9,191 nt of DNA from an uncultured bacterium (GCA_905214175.1 CAJMLD010000052.1:1-9191); one strand, 5' to 3'; positions 1-5,603 are shown, counted from the first letter of the stretch. Notes: a model not told the origin generated them from the sequence alone. Program-made: numbers and translations.

Positions 1-119
1 CGAATTTGGGCCGTCAATGTCGATTTTTGTGCAATGGTCCTTGGGAGTGCGATCATGTGGGGCTCTCTGTGTTGCGGTTGCAACAGAACCCATCGCGCGA
101 AGGGGCGCCCCCGGCGCGC

Positions 120-125
120 TACAAT
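120..125 (+). promoter_or_regulatory. Possible -10 box (TACAAT), orphan
   Basis: TACAAT differs from the sigma-70 consensus at one base and sits directly after a G/C-only inverted repeat. No acceptable -35 hexamer is present 16-18 bp upstream, so the call is weak. If real, it would start a transcript near 131 that contains the hairpins at 159-257. Confidence 0.2.
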
Positions 126-158
126 CCCCTCAGCAAGACAAGCGCATGGGATTCCGGC

Positions 159-257
159 GGCCCTCCGTGATCGACGCCAACCGGCTGTAGCTCACGGGGG
201 CCCTGAGAGATTCCAGGGCGGTGCTGGCCGTTGTGGGTTGGCGCTCTGCTCGCCACC
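159..257 (+). other. Series of inverted repeats with mutually exclusive arms (possible structured RNA)
   Basis: Stem A pairs 159-170 with 192-202, 11 base pairs interrupted only by a bulged T at 164. Stem B pairs 200-205 (GCCCTG) with 214-219 (CAGGGC). Stem C pairs 236-237 and 239-243 with 251-255 and 256-257 (TGGCG/CGCCA plus two G-C pairs, one bulged T). Stems A and B share bases 200-202, so their outer pairs compete, as in attenuators or riboswitches. No run of T follows any stem, so none is a standard intrinsic terminator. I recognise no known RNA family: there is no T-box motif, SRP core or tRNA arm. It may equally be decayed intergenic DNA. Confidence 0.3.
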
Positions 258-269
258 GCACTTCTCGGG

Positions 270-295
270 TATAATTCCGTACGTTAAAGCGTACG
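270..295 (+). promoter_or_regulatory. yefM-yoeB promoter (-10) and paired CGTACG operator
   Basis: A perfect -10 hexamer TATAAT lies at 270-275; no good -35 is visible 17 bp upstream. Immediately downstream are two copies of the palindrome CGTACG at 278-283 and 290-295, whose centres are exactly 12 bp apart. E. coli YefM-YoeB is known to bind two TGTACA-cored sites with 12-bp centre spacing overlapping its own promoter. The shared GTAC core, spacing and position suggest the same autorepression geometry here. The repeats would cover the transcription start and could exclude RNA polymerase. Base identity is seen; binding is inferred. Confidence 0.7.
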
Positions 296-321
296 CTCTG
301 AAAAGCACGGGGAGGCATTCT

Positions 322-573
322 ATGACATCCATCAGCGCAACCGCTCTCCGCAAGGACCTCTACAACACCATTGACCGCGTCAACGAGGACTGCACCCCCA
401 TAGCCATCACGAACAACAGGGGAAAGGGCGCGGTGCTCGTCGGCGAGGACGAGTGGGCGTCAATAGAGGAGACCCTCTACCTCATGAGTACCCCCGGCAT
501 GGCTGAGTCGCTCATCGAGGGGCGTGACGAGCCGGAGGAGAACTGCGTCTCTGAGTCCGACCTCGCCTGGTAA
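322..573 (+). CDS. yefM: Type II antitoxin, YefM (Phd/YefM family)
   Basis: This 83-residue protein is the antitoxin of a YefM-YoeB pair: it binds and neutralises the adjacent RNase toxin and represses the operon. The N-terminal half (about 1-55) has the Phd/YefM DNA-binding fold signature: an initial SISATALRKDLYNTIDRV segment, then PIAITNNRGKGAVLVGEDEW and the family hallmark ETLYL at about 50-54. The acidic C-terminal part (about 62-83, EGRDEPEEN) fits the usual disordered toxin-binding tail. The ATG at 322 was chosen because GGGGAGG at 309-315 lies 6 bases before it and the family begins here. The frame stays open upstream, but that part would cross the promoter and operator. The stop is 4 bp before the toxin start, so the two are co-transcribed. 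Family assignment is firm; neutralisation is inferred from the family. Confidence 0.92.
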   Translation: MTSISATALRKDLYNTIDRVNEDCTPIAITNNRGKGAVLVGEDEWASIEETLYLMSTPGMAESLIEGRDEPEENCVSESDLAW

Positions 574-577
574 CACC

Positions 578-874
578 ATGTGGTATGTAGAGTTCACCCG
601 CCAGGCTGCGAAGGATGCCAAGAGGTTGAAGGCGGCCGGGCTCGACGAGAAGGCTAAGGCGCTTGTGGAGGTGGTTCGCGAGAACCCCTTTGGTACGCCA
701 CCCGCATACGAGGCGCCGGTAGGAAGCCTTTCCGGTCTCTACTCGAGAAGAATCAGCCTTCAGCACCGCTTTGTCTACTCCGTCCAACGCGAGCCCGTCG
801 ATAAGGACGGGGTGCTGTACGACGGTGTCGTGAGGGTCGTACGGATGAGGACGCACTACGAGGGGGTTCGCTAA
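578..874 (+). CDS. yoeB: Type II toxin, Txe/YoeB family mRNA endoribonuclease
   Basis: This 98-residue protein belongs to the RelE-superfamily YoeB toxins, which cut mRNA at the ribosome. Compared with E. coli YoeB (84 residues), the catalytic positions are kept: E45 for E46, R64 in HRFVY for R65, and H93-Y94 for H83-Y84. The LSGLYSRRIS segment (51-60) is typical of the family. Two departures are visible: about nine extra residues between the HRFVY strand and the last strand (around 71-84, REPVDKDGVLYDGV), and four residues (EGVR) after the catalytic His-Tyr, which is normally the C-terminus. The ATG at 578 follows the antitoxin stop by 4 bp and has almost no ribosome binding site, suggesting translational coupling that keeps toxin below antitoxin. 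Catalytic residues look intact, so it is probably active. Confidence 0.88.
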   Translation: MWYVEFTRQAAKDAKRLKAAGLDEKAKALVEVVRENPFGTPPAYEAPVGSLSGLYSRRISLQHRFVYSVQREPVDKDGVLYDGVVRVVRMRTHYEGVR

Positions 875-901
875 GGCGCGCCGGGAGTACCACGGCGCGC
901 C
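875..901. terminator. GC-rich inverted repeat between convergent operons
   Basis: GGCGCGCCG at 875-883 and CGGCGCGCC at 893-901 form a perfect 9-bp stem with a 9-base loop. It starts one base after the yoeB stop codon and lies just beyond the dehydrogenase stop codon on the other strand. The position suits a bidirectional terminator, but neither side has a run of T, so intrinsic termination is uncertain. Confidence 0.45.
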
Positions 902-910
902 CCCGTGCTC

Positions 911-2116
911 TTAGAACGCCGAGAGGTAGATTGCGCGTGCGTCGTCCATGGTAAGCGGCCTAAGCTCACCGAAGCGCTCGCCCTTGTTCTGGCGCAGGGT
1001 CTCCAGCCAGCCGTCGACCTCCTCCGGGGCAAGTCTAAGGTCGCCCAGCGTGCGCGGCATGCCCAGCCCCACAAAAAAGCGCTGCAGCTCGTCAATGGCA
1101 AAGGTGATGGCGTCCTCGGTTGCCTCGTCCGTCTCGTCCACCGGCTCCACGTCGAAAACGCCCTGTGCAAAGGTGAGGAAGCGCTCAGGGTTCGAGCGCC
1201 ACACGTAGCGCATCCAGGCGGGGAGAATCACGGCCAGGCCAGCGCCGTGCGTGACCTCGGGACGGTGCGCGGAGATCTCGTGCTCCAGGCCGTGGCTCTC
1301 CCAGCCGCCGGCGCGCTTCTCCGGCGCGGAGGAGCGCCCGCACCCGCAGAGGTCGTTGTGGGCAAGCGTGCCCGACCACATGATTGTTGCGCGCGCGTCG
1401 TAGTCGTCGGGCTTCTCGGCCACGGTGTTGGCGGCGTCGATCACCGCGCGGATGATGCCGCAGGCGATGTTGTCGGTCACGGGAACAGGACCTGCGCCGC
1501 TAAAGAAGCGCTCGCAAATGTGGCAGATGATGTCCACCGCGCCGGCCGCCGTCTGGTACTGCGGCAGCGTGAAGGTGACCTCGGGGTCGAGAACGGCCAC
1601 GCGCGGACGAAAGACGTCGCCGTTCACGCCGCGCTTGAGGTTGAGCGCGTCGTTGCTGATGACGCAGGATGCCGAGGCCTCGGAGCCCGCGGCAGGAATG
1701 GTGAGCACGCACGCTACCGGCAGGCAGGCGCCAATGGTTGCCTTCTTCGAGAAGAAATCCCAAACGTCGCCCTGGTAGGGGGTGCCAAACGCGATTGCCT
1801 TCGAGCAGTCGATCACAGAGCCGCCGCCCACGGCGAGGATGAGGTCGACCTTCTCGGCGCGTGCGACCTCGATGCCCTTGCGCACTAGGCCAACCTCGGG
1901 GTTGGGACGCACGCCGGGAAGCTCCACGTAAGTGACACCGGCGGCGTCGAGCGATGCGGTCACACGGGCGAGAAGACCTGTCCTCACCACAGAACCACCG
2001 CCGTACACCAAAAGGACGCGCTTTGCCCCGAGGGCAGCGACCTCCTCGCCAATCTTATCGGCGTAGCCACGGCCAAACACGAAGCGCGTGGGGGACTGGA
2101 AAACAAAGTCGTTCAT
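911..2116 (-). CDS. Iron-type (group III) alcohol dehydrogenase, butanol dehydrogenase-like
   Basis: This 401-residue enzyme belongs to the Fe-ADH family and should interconvert an aldehyde or ketone and an alcohol using NAD(P)H in the cytoplasm. The N-terminal nucleotide-binding part shows YGGGS (38-42) and VGGGSVID (96-103), then PAAGSEAS (141-148) where the family usually has GTGSE. The C-terminal helical part carries the metal ligands expected for the family: D195 and H199 (DIICH), H275 (HGLEH) and H290 (THGAG). The layout is closest to the BdhA/YugJ/YqhD branch. About seven extra residues, CGRSSAPEKRAG, precede the WESH motif. The ATG at 2116 has GGAAGG upstream; the longer open frame would overlap cbiO. 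It lies 14 bp after cbiO on the same strand and is probably co-transcribed with the metal importer. The true substrate and metal (Fe, Zn, Co or Ni) cannot be read from the sequence. Confidence 0.92.
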   Translation of the reverse strand: MNDFVFQSPTRFVFGRGYADKIGEEVAALGAKRVLLVYGGGSVVRTGLLARVTASLDAAGVTYVELPGVRPNPEVGLVRKGIEVARAEKVDLILAVGGGSVIDCSKAIAFGTPYQGDVWDFFSKKATIGACLPVACVLTIPAAGSEASASCVISNDALNLKRGVNGDVFRPRVAVLDPEVTFTLPQYQTAAGAVDIICHICERFFSGAGPVPVTDNIACGIIRAVIDAANTVAEKPDDYDARATIMWSGTLAHNDLCGCGRSSAPEKRAGGWESHGLEHEISAHRPEVTHGAGLAVILPAWMRYVWRSNPERFLTFAQGVFDVEPVDETDEATEDAITFAIDELQRFFVGLGMPRTLGDLRLAPEEVDGWLETLRQNKGERFGELRPLTMDDARAIYLSAF

Positions 2117-2130
2117 GATGCTGCCTTCCG

Positions 2131-2883
2131 CTAGCGGTTGAGGTGAATGTGGGGACGGTCCTCGTAGCCATGGTAGTCGCCAAAGTACACAAAGTAGTCC
2201 GCAACCTCGTCGGCAAGGGACTGGTCGTGCGTCGCCACCACGAGCGTCTTGCCTGCGCCCTTGAGCTGGCGCAGAAAGCCCAACAGCCATTCGCGCGTGC
2301 GCTGGTCAAGGCCGTTGAGCGGCTCGTCAAAGCAGTAGGCGTCGGGGTTCATGGAGAGCACGCAGGCTATGGCCACCTTCTTCTGTTCGCCGCCCGAGAG
2401 GTTGTAGGGCGCGCGGCTGCGCAGGTGGTCGATGCCCAGGAGCCGGCACGCGTCGTCTACGCGGCGGCTCACCTCGGCCTCGTCGAACTGCATCTGGCGC
2501 GGCCCAAAGGCGATCTCCTCCTCGACGCTTGCGCAGAAGAGCTGGGAGTCGGAGTCCTGGAAGATGAACCCCACCCGCTGGTGCAGCGACTTGGAGAACG
2601 CGGGATTGCTCATGCTTGCGCTGTCCACAACCCTGCCGTCAAAGAGGTAGCTGCCCTCCTGGGGAAAGACGAGCCCGCACATGGCCTTGAGCAGCGTCGA
2701 CTTGCCGGAGCCGTTGTCGCCCATGAGGACAACGGAGTCGCCGGCGTCAATGGTGAGGTCGATGTGCGAGAGGACGGGCCGGTCCTCGTACGCAAAGCAG
2801 AAGTCACGGAACTCCATCAGGGGTCGGGAGCTCTCGTGCTGGGGATGGTGCAGCGACTGCGGGTGCGTTGAGGTATGGACCAT
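2131..2883 (-). CDS. cbiO: ECF transporter ATPase, cobalt/nickel type (CbiO)
   Basis: This 250-residue ABC ATPase powers the CbiM-CbiQ importer from the cytoplasmic face. All motifs are present in order: Walker A GDNGSGKST (55-63), Q-loop FIFQDSDSQLF (106-116), signature LSGGEQKKVAIA (162-173), Walker B AYCFDEP (182-188) followed by D-loop NGLD, and switch histidine in ATHD (217-220). The QDSDSQLF stretch is typical of ECF A-components. The ATG at 2883 was preferred because GGGGGTGG precedes it and the cbiQ stop is only one base upstream; an internal ATG at residue 23 is the alternative. With the longer start the first 16 residues contain five histidines, and the C-terminus (YHGYEDRPHIHLNR) has three more. 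Possible metal contact by these is inference. Only one ATPase is encoded, so it probably works as a homodimer, as in CbiMNQO systems. Confidence 0.93.
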   Translation of the reverse strand: MVHTSTHPQSLHHPQHESSRPLMEFRDFCFAYEDRPVLSHIDLTIDAGDSVVLMGDNGSGKSTLLKAMCGLVFPQEGSYLFDGRVVDSASMSNPAFSKSLHQRVGFIFQDSDSQLFCASVEEEIAFGPRQMQFDEAEVSRRVDDACRLLGIDHLRSRAPYNLSGGEQKKVAIACVLSMNPDAYCFDEPLNGLDQRTREWLLGFLRQLKGAGKTLVVATHDQSLADEVADYFVYFGDYHGYEDRPHIHLNR

Positions 2884-2884
2884 G

Positions 2885-3736
2885 CTAGACCACCCCCTGC
2901 AGGTAGACGAAGAGGACGCAAACGATCGCCACCGCAAGGATCCAGGCGATGTCGACGCGCTTGTAGGCATCGCGCGGGACGGCTTGGTACTCGCCCTCGA
3001 ACCCGCGGCAGCGCATGGCGTCGGCGGTTGTGCGCGCCGCCTTGTTGGCCTTGAGGAACGTCACGCCGCCCACGCCGCCCATGGAGGCGCCCTTCGAGCG
3101 GTTCTTGCCAACGCTGCGCAGGTCAAGCGCTCGCAGCACCTCGGTGGCAACGCTGCCCAGCGTCACGATGTTCTTGAGCGCAAGCTCGAAGGTCATGATC
3201 ACCAGGTTCGAGACGTGGTAGGTGCGAAGGGCCCCCGTCAGCTGGTGGACGGGCGTCGAGAGCGCGACAACCATGGCGACCCCCACGCAGACCAGCACCT
3301 TTGTCCCCACCAGCAGCGCCGATTGTGGCTGGCCAACGAGAAACGCAGGAAGCATGACCAAAGCGCTCACGCCGGCCGCGGTGAACGAAACGCCAACGGC
3401 ACGCCGCAGCGCCTTGGACGGCAGGACGGCTATTCGCAGCAGCACCGCCGCCGCCATGACCAGCGTGAACGCAAAGTTGGAGCTGAGTGACGTCATGAGG
3501 ATGAGTGCGAGGCCGCAGGCGAGCTTCACGGGTGCCGAGGGCGAGAGGGGCGTGGTCTGCCCGTCGTCGATGCGCAGGCGCGAGAGCACCCCAGTGAGCG
3601 ACAGCAGGCTCTTCTGCACAAAGCTGTCGCGGTCGGAGGCGGGCTCGTATGCCTCCGGCTGGGCAAGCCAGGAGGGAAGGGGGCTCGCCGGTGCTGGTGC
3701 GTCGCTTGGTAATGGCTTGTCGCTACCTGGTTCCAA
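2885..3736 (-). CDS. cbiQ: ECF transporter transmembrane component, cobalt/nickel type (CbiQ)
   Basis: This 283-residue membrane protein is the T-component that couples ATP hydrolysis by CbiO to the substrate-binding CbiM. Residues about 68-185 and 262-283 contain several hydrophobic membrane segments. The cytoplasmic coupling region holds the two short Arg motifs expected in EcfT/CbiQ: RALDLRSVG (202-210) and ADAMRCRGF (238-246). The first 65 residues are Pro/Ser/Asp-rich and not hydrophobic, a longer cytoplasmic tail than usual. The start is a TTG at 3736 (no ATG is available upstream of the membrane part), supported by AAGGTGG a few bases before it. It overlaps the end of cbiM by 14 bp, consistent with translational coupling. 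Sure of the family; the choice between cobalt and nickel is open. Confidence 0.9.
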   Translation of the reverse strand: MEPGSDKPLPSDAPAPASPLPSWLAQPEAYEPASDRDSFVQKSLLSLTGVLSRLRIDDGQTTPLSPSAPVKLACGLALILMTSLSSNFAFTLVMAAAVLLRIAVLPSKALRRAVGVSFTAAGVSALVMLPAFLVGQPQSALLVGTKVLVCVGVAMVVALSTPVHQLTGALRTYHVSNLVIMTFELALKNIVTLGSVATEVLRALDLRSVGKNRSKGASMGGVGGVTFLKANKAARTTADAMRCRGFEGEYQAVPRDAYKRVDIAWILAVAIVCVLFVYLQGVV

Positions 3737-4808
3737 AGTCCACCTTCGACTTCATCCCGGCGGCTATCGCGCGAAACACAATGACGAGCAGAGCGACTCC
3801 AATGACGGCAGAGAGCACGTAGCCGGCCCAGTCGGGTAGGGCGCCAAGCGAGTAGTCCGGCAGGAGCGAGCTCCACTCCCAGCCCGTGGCCATGCCCGCG
3901 GGGGTGTAGCCGACGCTCTCGGCGATGTCCTCGGTTGCCCATTCGCCCCAGGCGTCACCCGTGGCGAGAAGCCCCAGCGGCGTGAGGACAACGAGCGCGA
4001 CCAGCAGTGCGGCGAGACCCGCGCGAGCCCTGCGCACCTGGGACTGGGGGAGGGTGGCACCGTTCGCGAGGCTGCCAGCGGTGGTAAGCGCGCTGGTTGT
4101 ACCAAAGGAGGGGGCAACCTTCCTCACGTAGGCGAGAATCCCCACCGTGAAGATTGCTTCGGCGGCGCCGGCCACCGTGAGGTGCCCGGCGAGCATGGCG
4201 GGAATGGAGACCCACAGTGGGTAGGGACAGTACAAGGCCTGGCCCGCCGCGTTCGAGAAGAGCAGGGGCTGGATGCCAAACTCGATGGCCGCGCACAGGG
4301 CAGCGGCGTTGATGCCCACGTACGATCCCACGCCGGCAGCGACAAGCTCGAGCGCTGGTGCCTGCGCCCGACCCTGGTGCGTCTGGGATCCACCGGCGGA
4401 CGACCTGCTCGCGAAGGCGCGCATAATCAGGACGTATATGCCATAGCCAACCATGGGCAGCACGAACGCCATGTTGAAGCAGTTGGCGCCCAGGGCGAGA
4501 ATGCCCCCGTCGCCAAAGAGGACGGCTTGGATGACGAGGGCGATGGATATCGAGAGCACCGCCGCCCAGGGGCCGAAGAGTATCGCCACAAGGGTCCCGC
4601 ACACGGCGTGGCCGGTGGTGCCGCCAGGAATCGGCACGTTGAACATCATGGCGAGGAAGCTGAACGCCGCAGCCACCCCCAGCAGGGGGACCTTCTCGCG
4701 TGGGACGGTCTCGCGAACCTTGCGTGCGGCGTGCAGCCAGACCGGCACCATCACGGCTCCCATGACCCCGCAGGTGGAAGGGCTGAGGTAGTTCTCGGGT
4801 ATGTGCAT
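3723..4808 (-). CDS. cbiM: ECF transporter metal-binding component CbiM with fused C-terminal CbiN/PDGLE-like part
   Basis: This 361-residue integral membrane protein is the substrate-binding S-component of a cobalt or nickel importer. The N-terminus MHIPENYLSP keeps the exposed Met1-His2 which, in the solved NikM structure, bind the metal together with His67; H67 is present here in TTGHAVCG. The conserved NVPIPGGTTGHAV block lies at 57-69. Residues about 1-230 are the CbiM core. After a linker with HQ/RAQAP residues at about 140-150 and a basic loop near 255-262, residues about 263-350 form two hydrophobic helices flanking LLPDYSLG (315-322), resembling the PDGLE/CbiN small subunit, so no separate cbiN is needed. 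Start ATG 4808 has GAGG seven bases upstream. It is the first gene of cbiM-cbiQ-cbiO-adh. Cobalt versus nickel is not decided by sequence. Confidence 0.93.
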   Translation of the reverse strand: MHIPENYLSPSTCGVMGAVMVPVWLHAARKVRETVPREKVPLLGVAAAFSFLAMMFNVPIPGGTTGHAVCGTLVAILFGPWAAVLSISIALVIQAVLFGDGGILALGANCFNMAFVLPMVGYGIYVLIMRAFASRSSAGGSQTHQGRAQAPALELVAAGVGSYVGINAAALCAAIEFGIQPLLFSNAAGQALYCPYPLWVSIPAMLAGHLTVAGAAEAIFTVGILAYVRKVAPSFGTTSALTTAGSLANGATLPQSQVRRARAGLAALLVALVVLTPLGLLATGDAWGEWATEDIAESVGYTPAGMATGWEWSSLLPDYSLGALPDWAGYVLSAVIGVALLVIVFRAIAAGMKSKVDFGTR

Positions 4809-4911
4809 CTTCTCGCCTCATCCGTTTTGAGGTTGCCTAGTGGAAGGTTGACGCGGGCTTCTCGCCCCGGCTTGCGCCGGTGCGCGGAGCTGCAGCTCGC
4901 GTATCACAGGC
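4809..4911 (-). promoter_or_regulatory. Structured cbiM leader with ribosome-binding-site hairpin (candidate riboswitch)
   Basis: In the minus-strand transcript a branched fold can be drawn. A closing stem pairs 4905-4911 with 4835-4842 (GCCTGTG with CACTAGGC, one bulged base). Within it are a hairpin around the 12-bp palindrome GAGCTGCAGCTC (4887-4898, extended by CGC/GCG pairs), CCGGC-GCAA-GCCGG with a GNRA loop (4876-4880 with 4867-4871), and GGGC-GAGAA-GCCC (4864-4867 with 4855-4858). Nearest the gene, CCTCA (4828-4832) pairs with TGAGG (4816-4820), which contains the GAGG ribosome binding site of cbiM. This resembles a sensing domain plus a translational switch. I do not find the cobalamin-riboswitch B12 box and could not match the Ni/Co riboswitch consensus from memory. 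The pairs are seen; ligand sensing is inferred. Confidence 0.4.
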
Positions 4912-4965
4912 TACCCGAAACGGGCGAAACGTGCACGAACCGAGCGCCGAGAACCACGACGCGCG

Positions 4966-4982
4966 ACGCAAGGATCTTGCGT
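4966..4982. repeat. Perfect 7-3-7 palindrome downstream of the DUF5714-like gene
   Basis: ACGCAAG and CTTGCGT flank three bases. It lies 33 bp beyond the stop codon of the DUF5714-like gene and about 160 bp before cbiM. No run of T follows on either strand, so it is a poor intrinsic terminator. It could be an operator for a dimeric regulator of the cbiM operon or part of the leader structure. Confidence 0.4.
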
Positions 4983-5015
4983 AGTAAGAGGCCACGAGCG
5001 CACGTCCGTGATGTC

Positions 5016-5585
5016 TCAGTGATTGGGATAAAACGGGCACCTCTCGCCAAGGCACTGGGCGTTCTGCTGGTGGAACTCGCAGCGGATGTCGTCTCTCTCG
5101 AGGCGCACGTCAAAGCGCTCGCGAATGTAGTCGACGGCGGTTTCCAGCGAGACGTACGCGTCGCGCTTGCAGCAGCGCGGCCCGCCGATGCGCGAGAGGG
5201 CCTCGAGCGCGCGGGACGTGTACACCATGTGGCTGCCCCACGAGTCGTCGTTCGTGAGAGGTCCGGTTCCCTCAAGGATCGAGAGCGCCGCGCCCACAGA
5301 TGCCGTGGCACCGCACACGCCCCAGCGGCCGCACATGGCGCCCGGCATCTGCAGGCCGCGCGACATGAGCTCGGAGAGTGCCGCGGGGAGGTCAACGTCA
5401 CCGCCGGCGTTGCGGTACGCAGTGAGCACGGCTGCGCCGTCTAGAACGTGGTGCTCGGGTCCGTGCATGCGGACAAAGTCGCTGTGCGCAACGTTGCGGA
5501 AGACCACGTAGGGACTCGCGCTCTTCTCGTCCAGACAGGCGTTGATGATCTTCTGCCCGCGCTCCTCCAGTGTGAGTTCGCCCAT
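5016..5585 (-). CDS. DUF5714-like Cys/His-rich protein of unknown function
   Basis: This 189-residue soluble protein has no signal peptide or membrane segment. It resembles proteins annotated with DUF5714, recalled from the HHVLDGAAVLTAYRNAGG block (45-62), the CGRWGVCGA block (85-93) and the CCK motif (138-140). There are eight cysteines: C17, C85, C91, C138, C139, C169, C178 and C183. The last three sit in a tail CEFHQQNAQC...C that looks like a metal or Fe-S ligand set, and histidines H34, H41, H45 and H46 cluster near the first block. ATG 5585 is supported by GGAGGA a few bases upstream. It lies 207 bp upstream of cbiM on the same strand and divergent from the MFS gene. A role in cobalt/nickel handling is suggested only by context and the Cys/His content; I know no established function. 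Confidence 0.7.
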   Translation of the reverse strand: MGELTLEERGQKIINACLDEKSASPYVVFRNVAHSDFVRMHGPEHHVLDGAAVLTAYRNAGGDVDLPAALSELMSRGLQMPGAMCGRWGVCGATASVGAALSILEGTGPLTNDDSWGSHMVYTSRALEALSRIGGPRCCKRDAYVSLETAVDYIRERFDVRLERDDIRCEFHQQNAQCLGERCPFYPNH

Positions 5586-5603
5586 GCGTCCTCCAAGCCT
5601 TGC

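Larger units (their letters stand above)
1..321. other. Non-coding region upstream of the toxin-antitoxin module
   Basis: I see no supportable protein gene here. An open frame runs through it into the antitoxin, but its translation (Arg/Pro/Gly-rich, no family resemblance) looks like chance read-through. What the stretch does contain: an A/T-richer start with a run of five T at 25-29; a small perfect hairpin at 70-85 (TGTTGC/GCAACA, loop GGTT); a G/C-only inverted repeat at 95-119; a lone -10-like TACAAT at 120-125; a series of stronger inverted repeats at 159-257; and the promoter and operator of the next operon at 270-295. A 14-codon ATG frame at 146-190 lies inside the repeat series and has no good ribosome binding site. 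Confidence 0.6.

Noticed and set aside
146..190. 14-codon leader peptide frame (MGFRRPSVIDANRL)
   Set aside because: There is no convincing ribosome binding site and the codons overlap the long inverted repeat; no composition bias suggests attenuation.
34..321. N-terminal extension of the antitoxin frame
   Set aside because: It would run through a TATAAT box and the operator, and the family starts at the ATG at 322, which has a strong ribosome binding site.
905..1888. Long plus-strand open frame antisense to the alcohol dehydrogenase
   Set aside because: The translation has no family resemblance and the opposite strand encodes a full Fe-ADH with all motifs; long antisense frames are expected in GC-rich genes.
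4809..5015. Classical cobalamin riboswitch before cbiM
   Set aside because: I looked for the B12 box and the conserved core on the minus strand and found neither; the region is also short for that class.
4182..5444. 420-residue plus-strand open frame antisense to cbiM and the DUF5714-like gene
   Set aside because: It spans two real genes and the leader between them, is rich in His/Arg/Ala without domains, and has no ribosome binding site.
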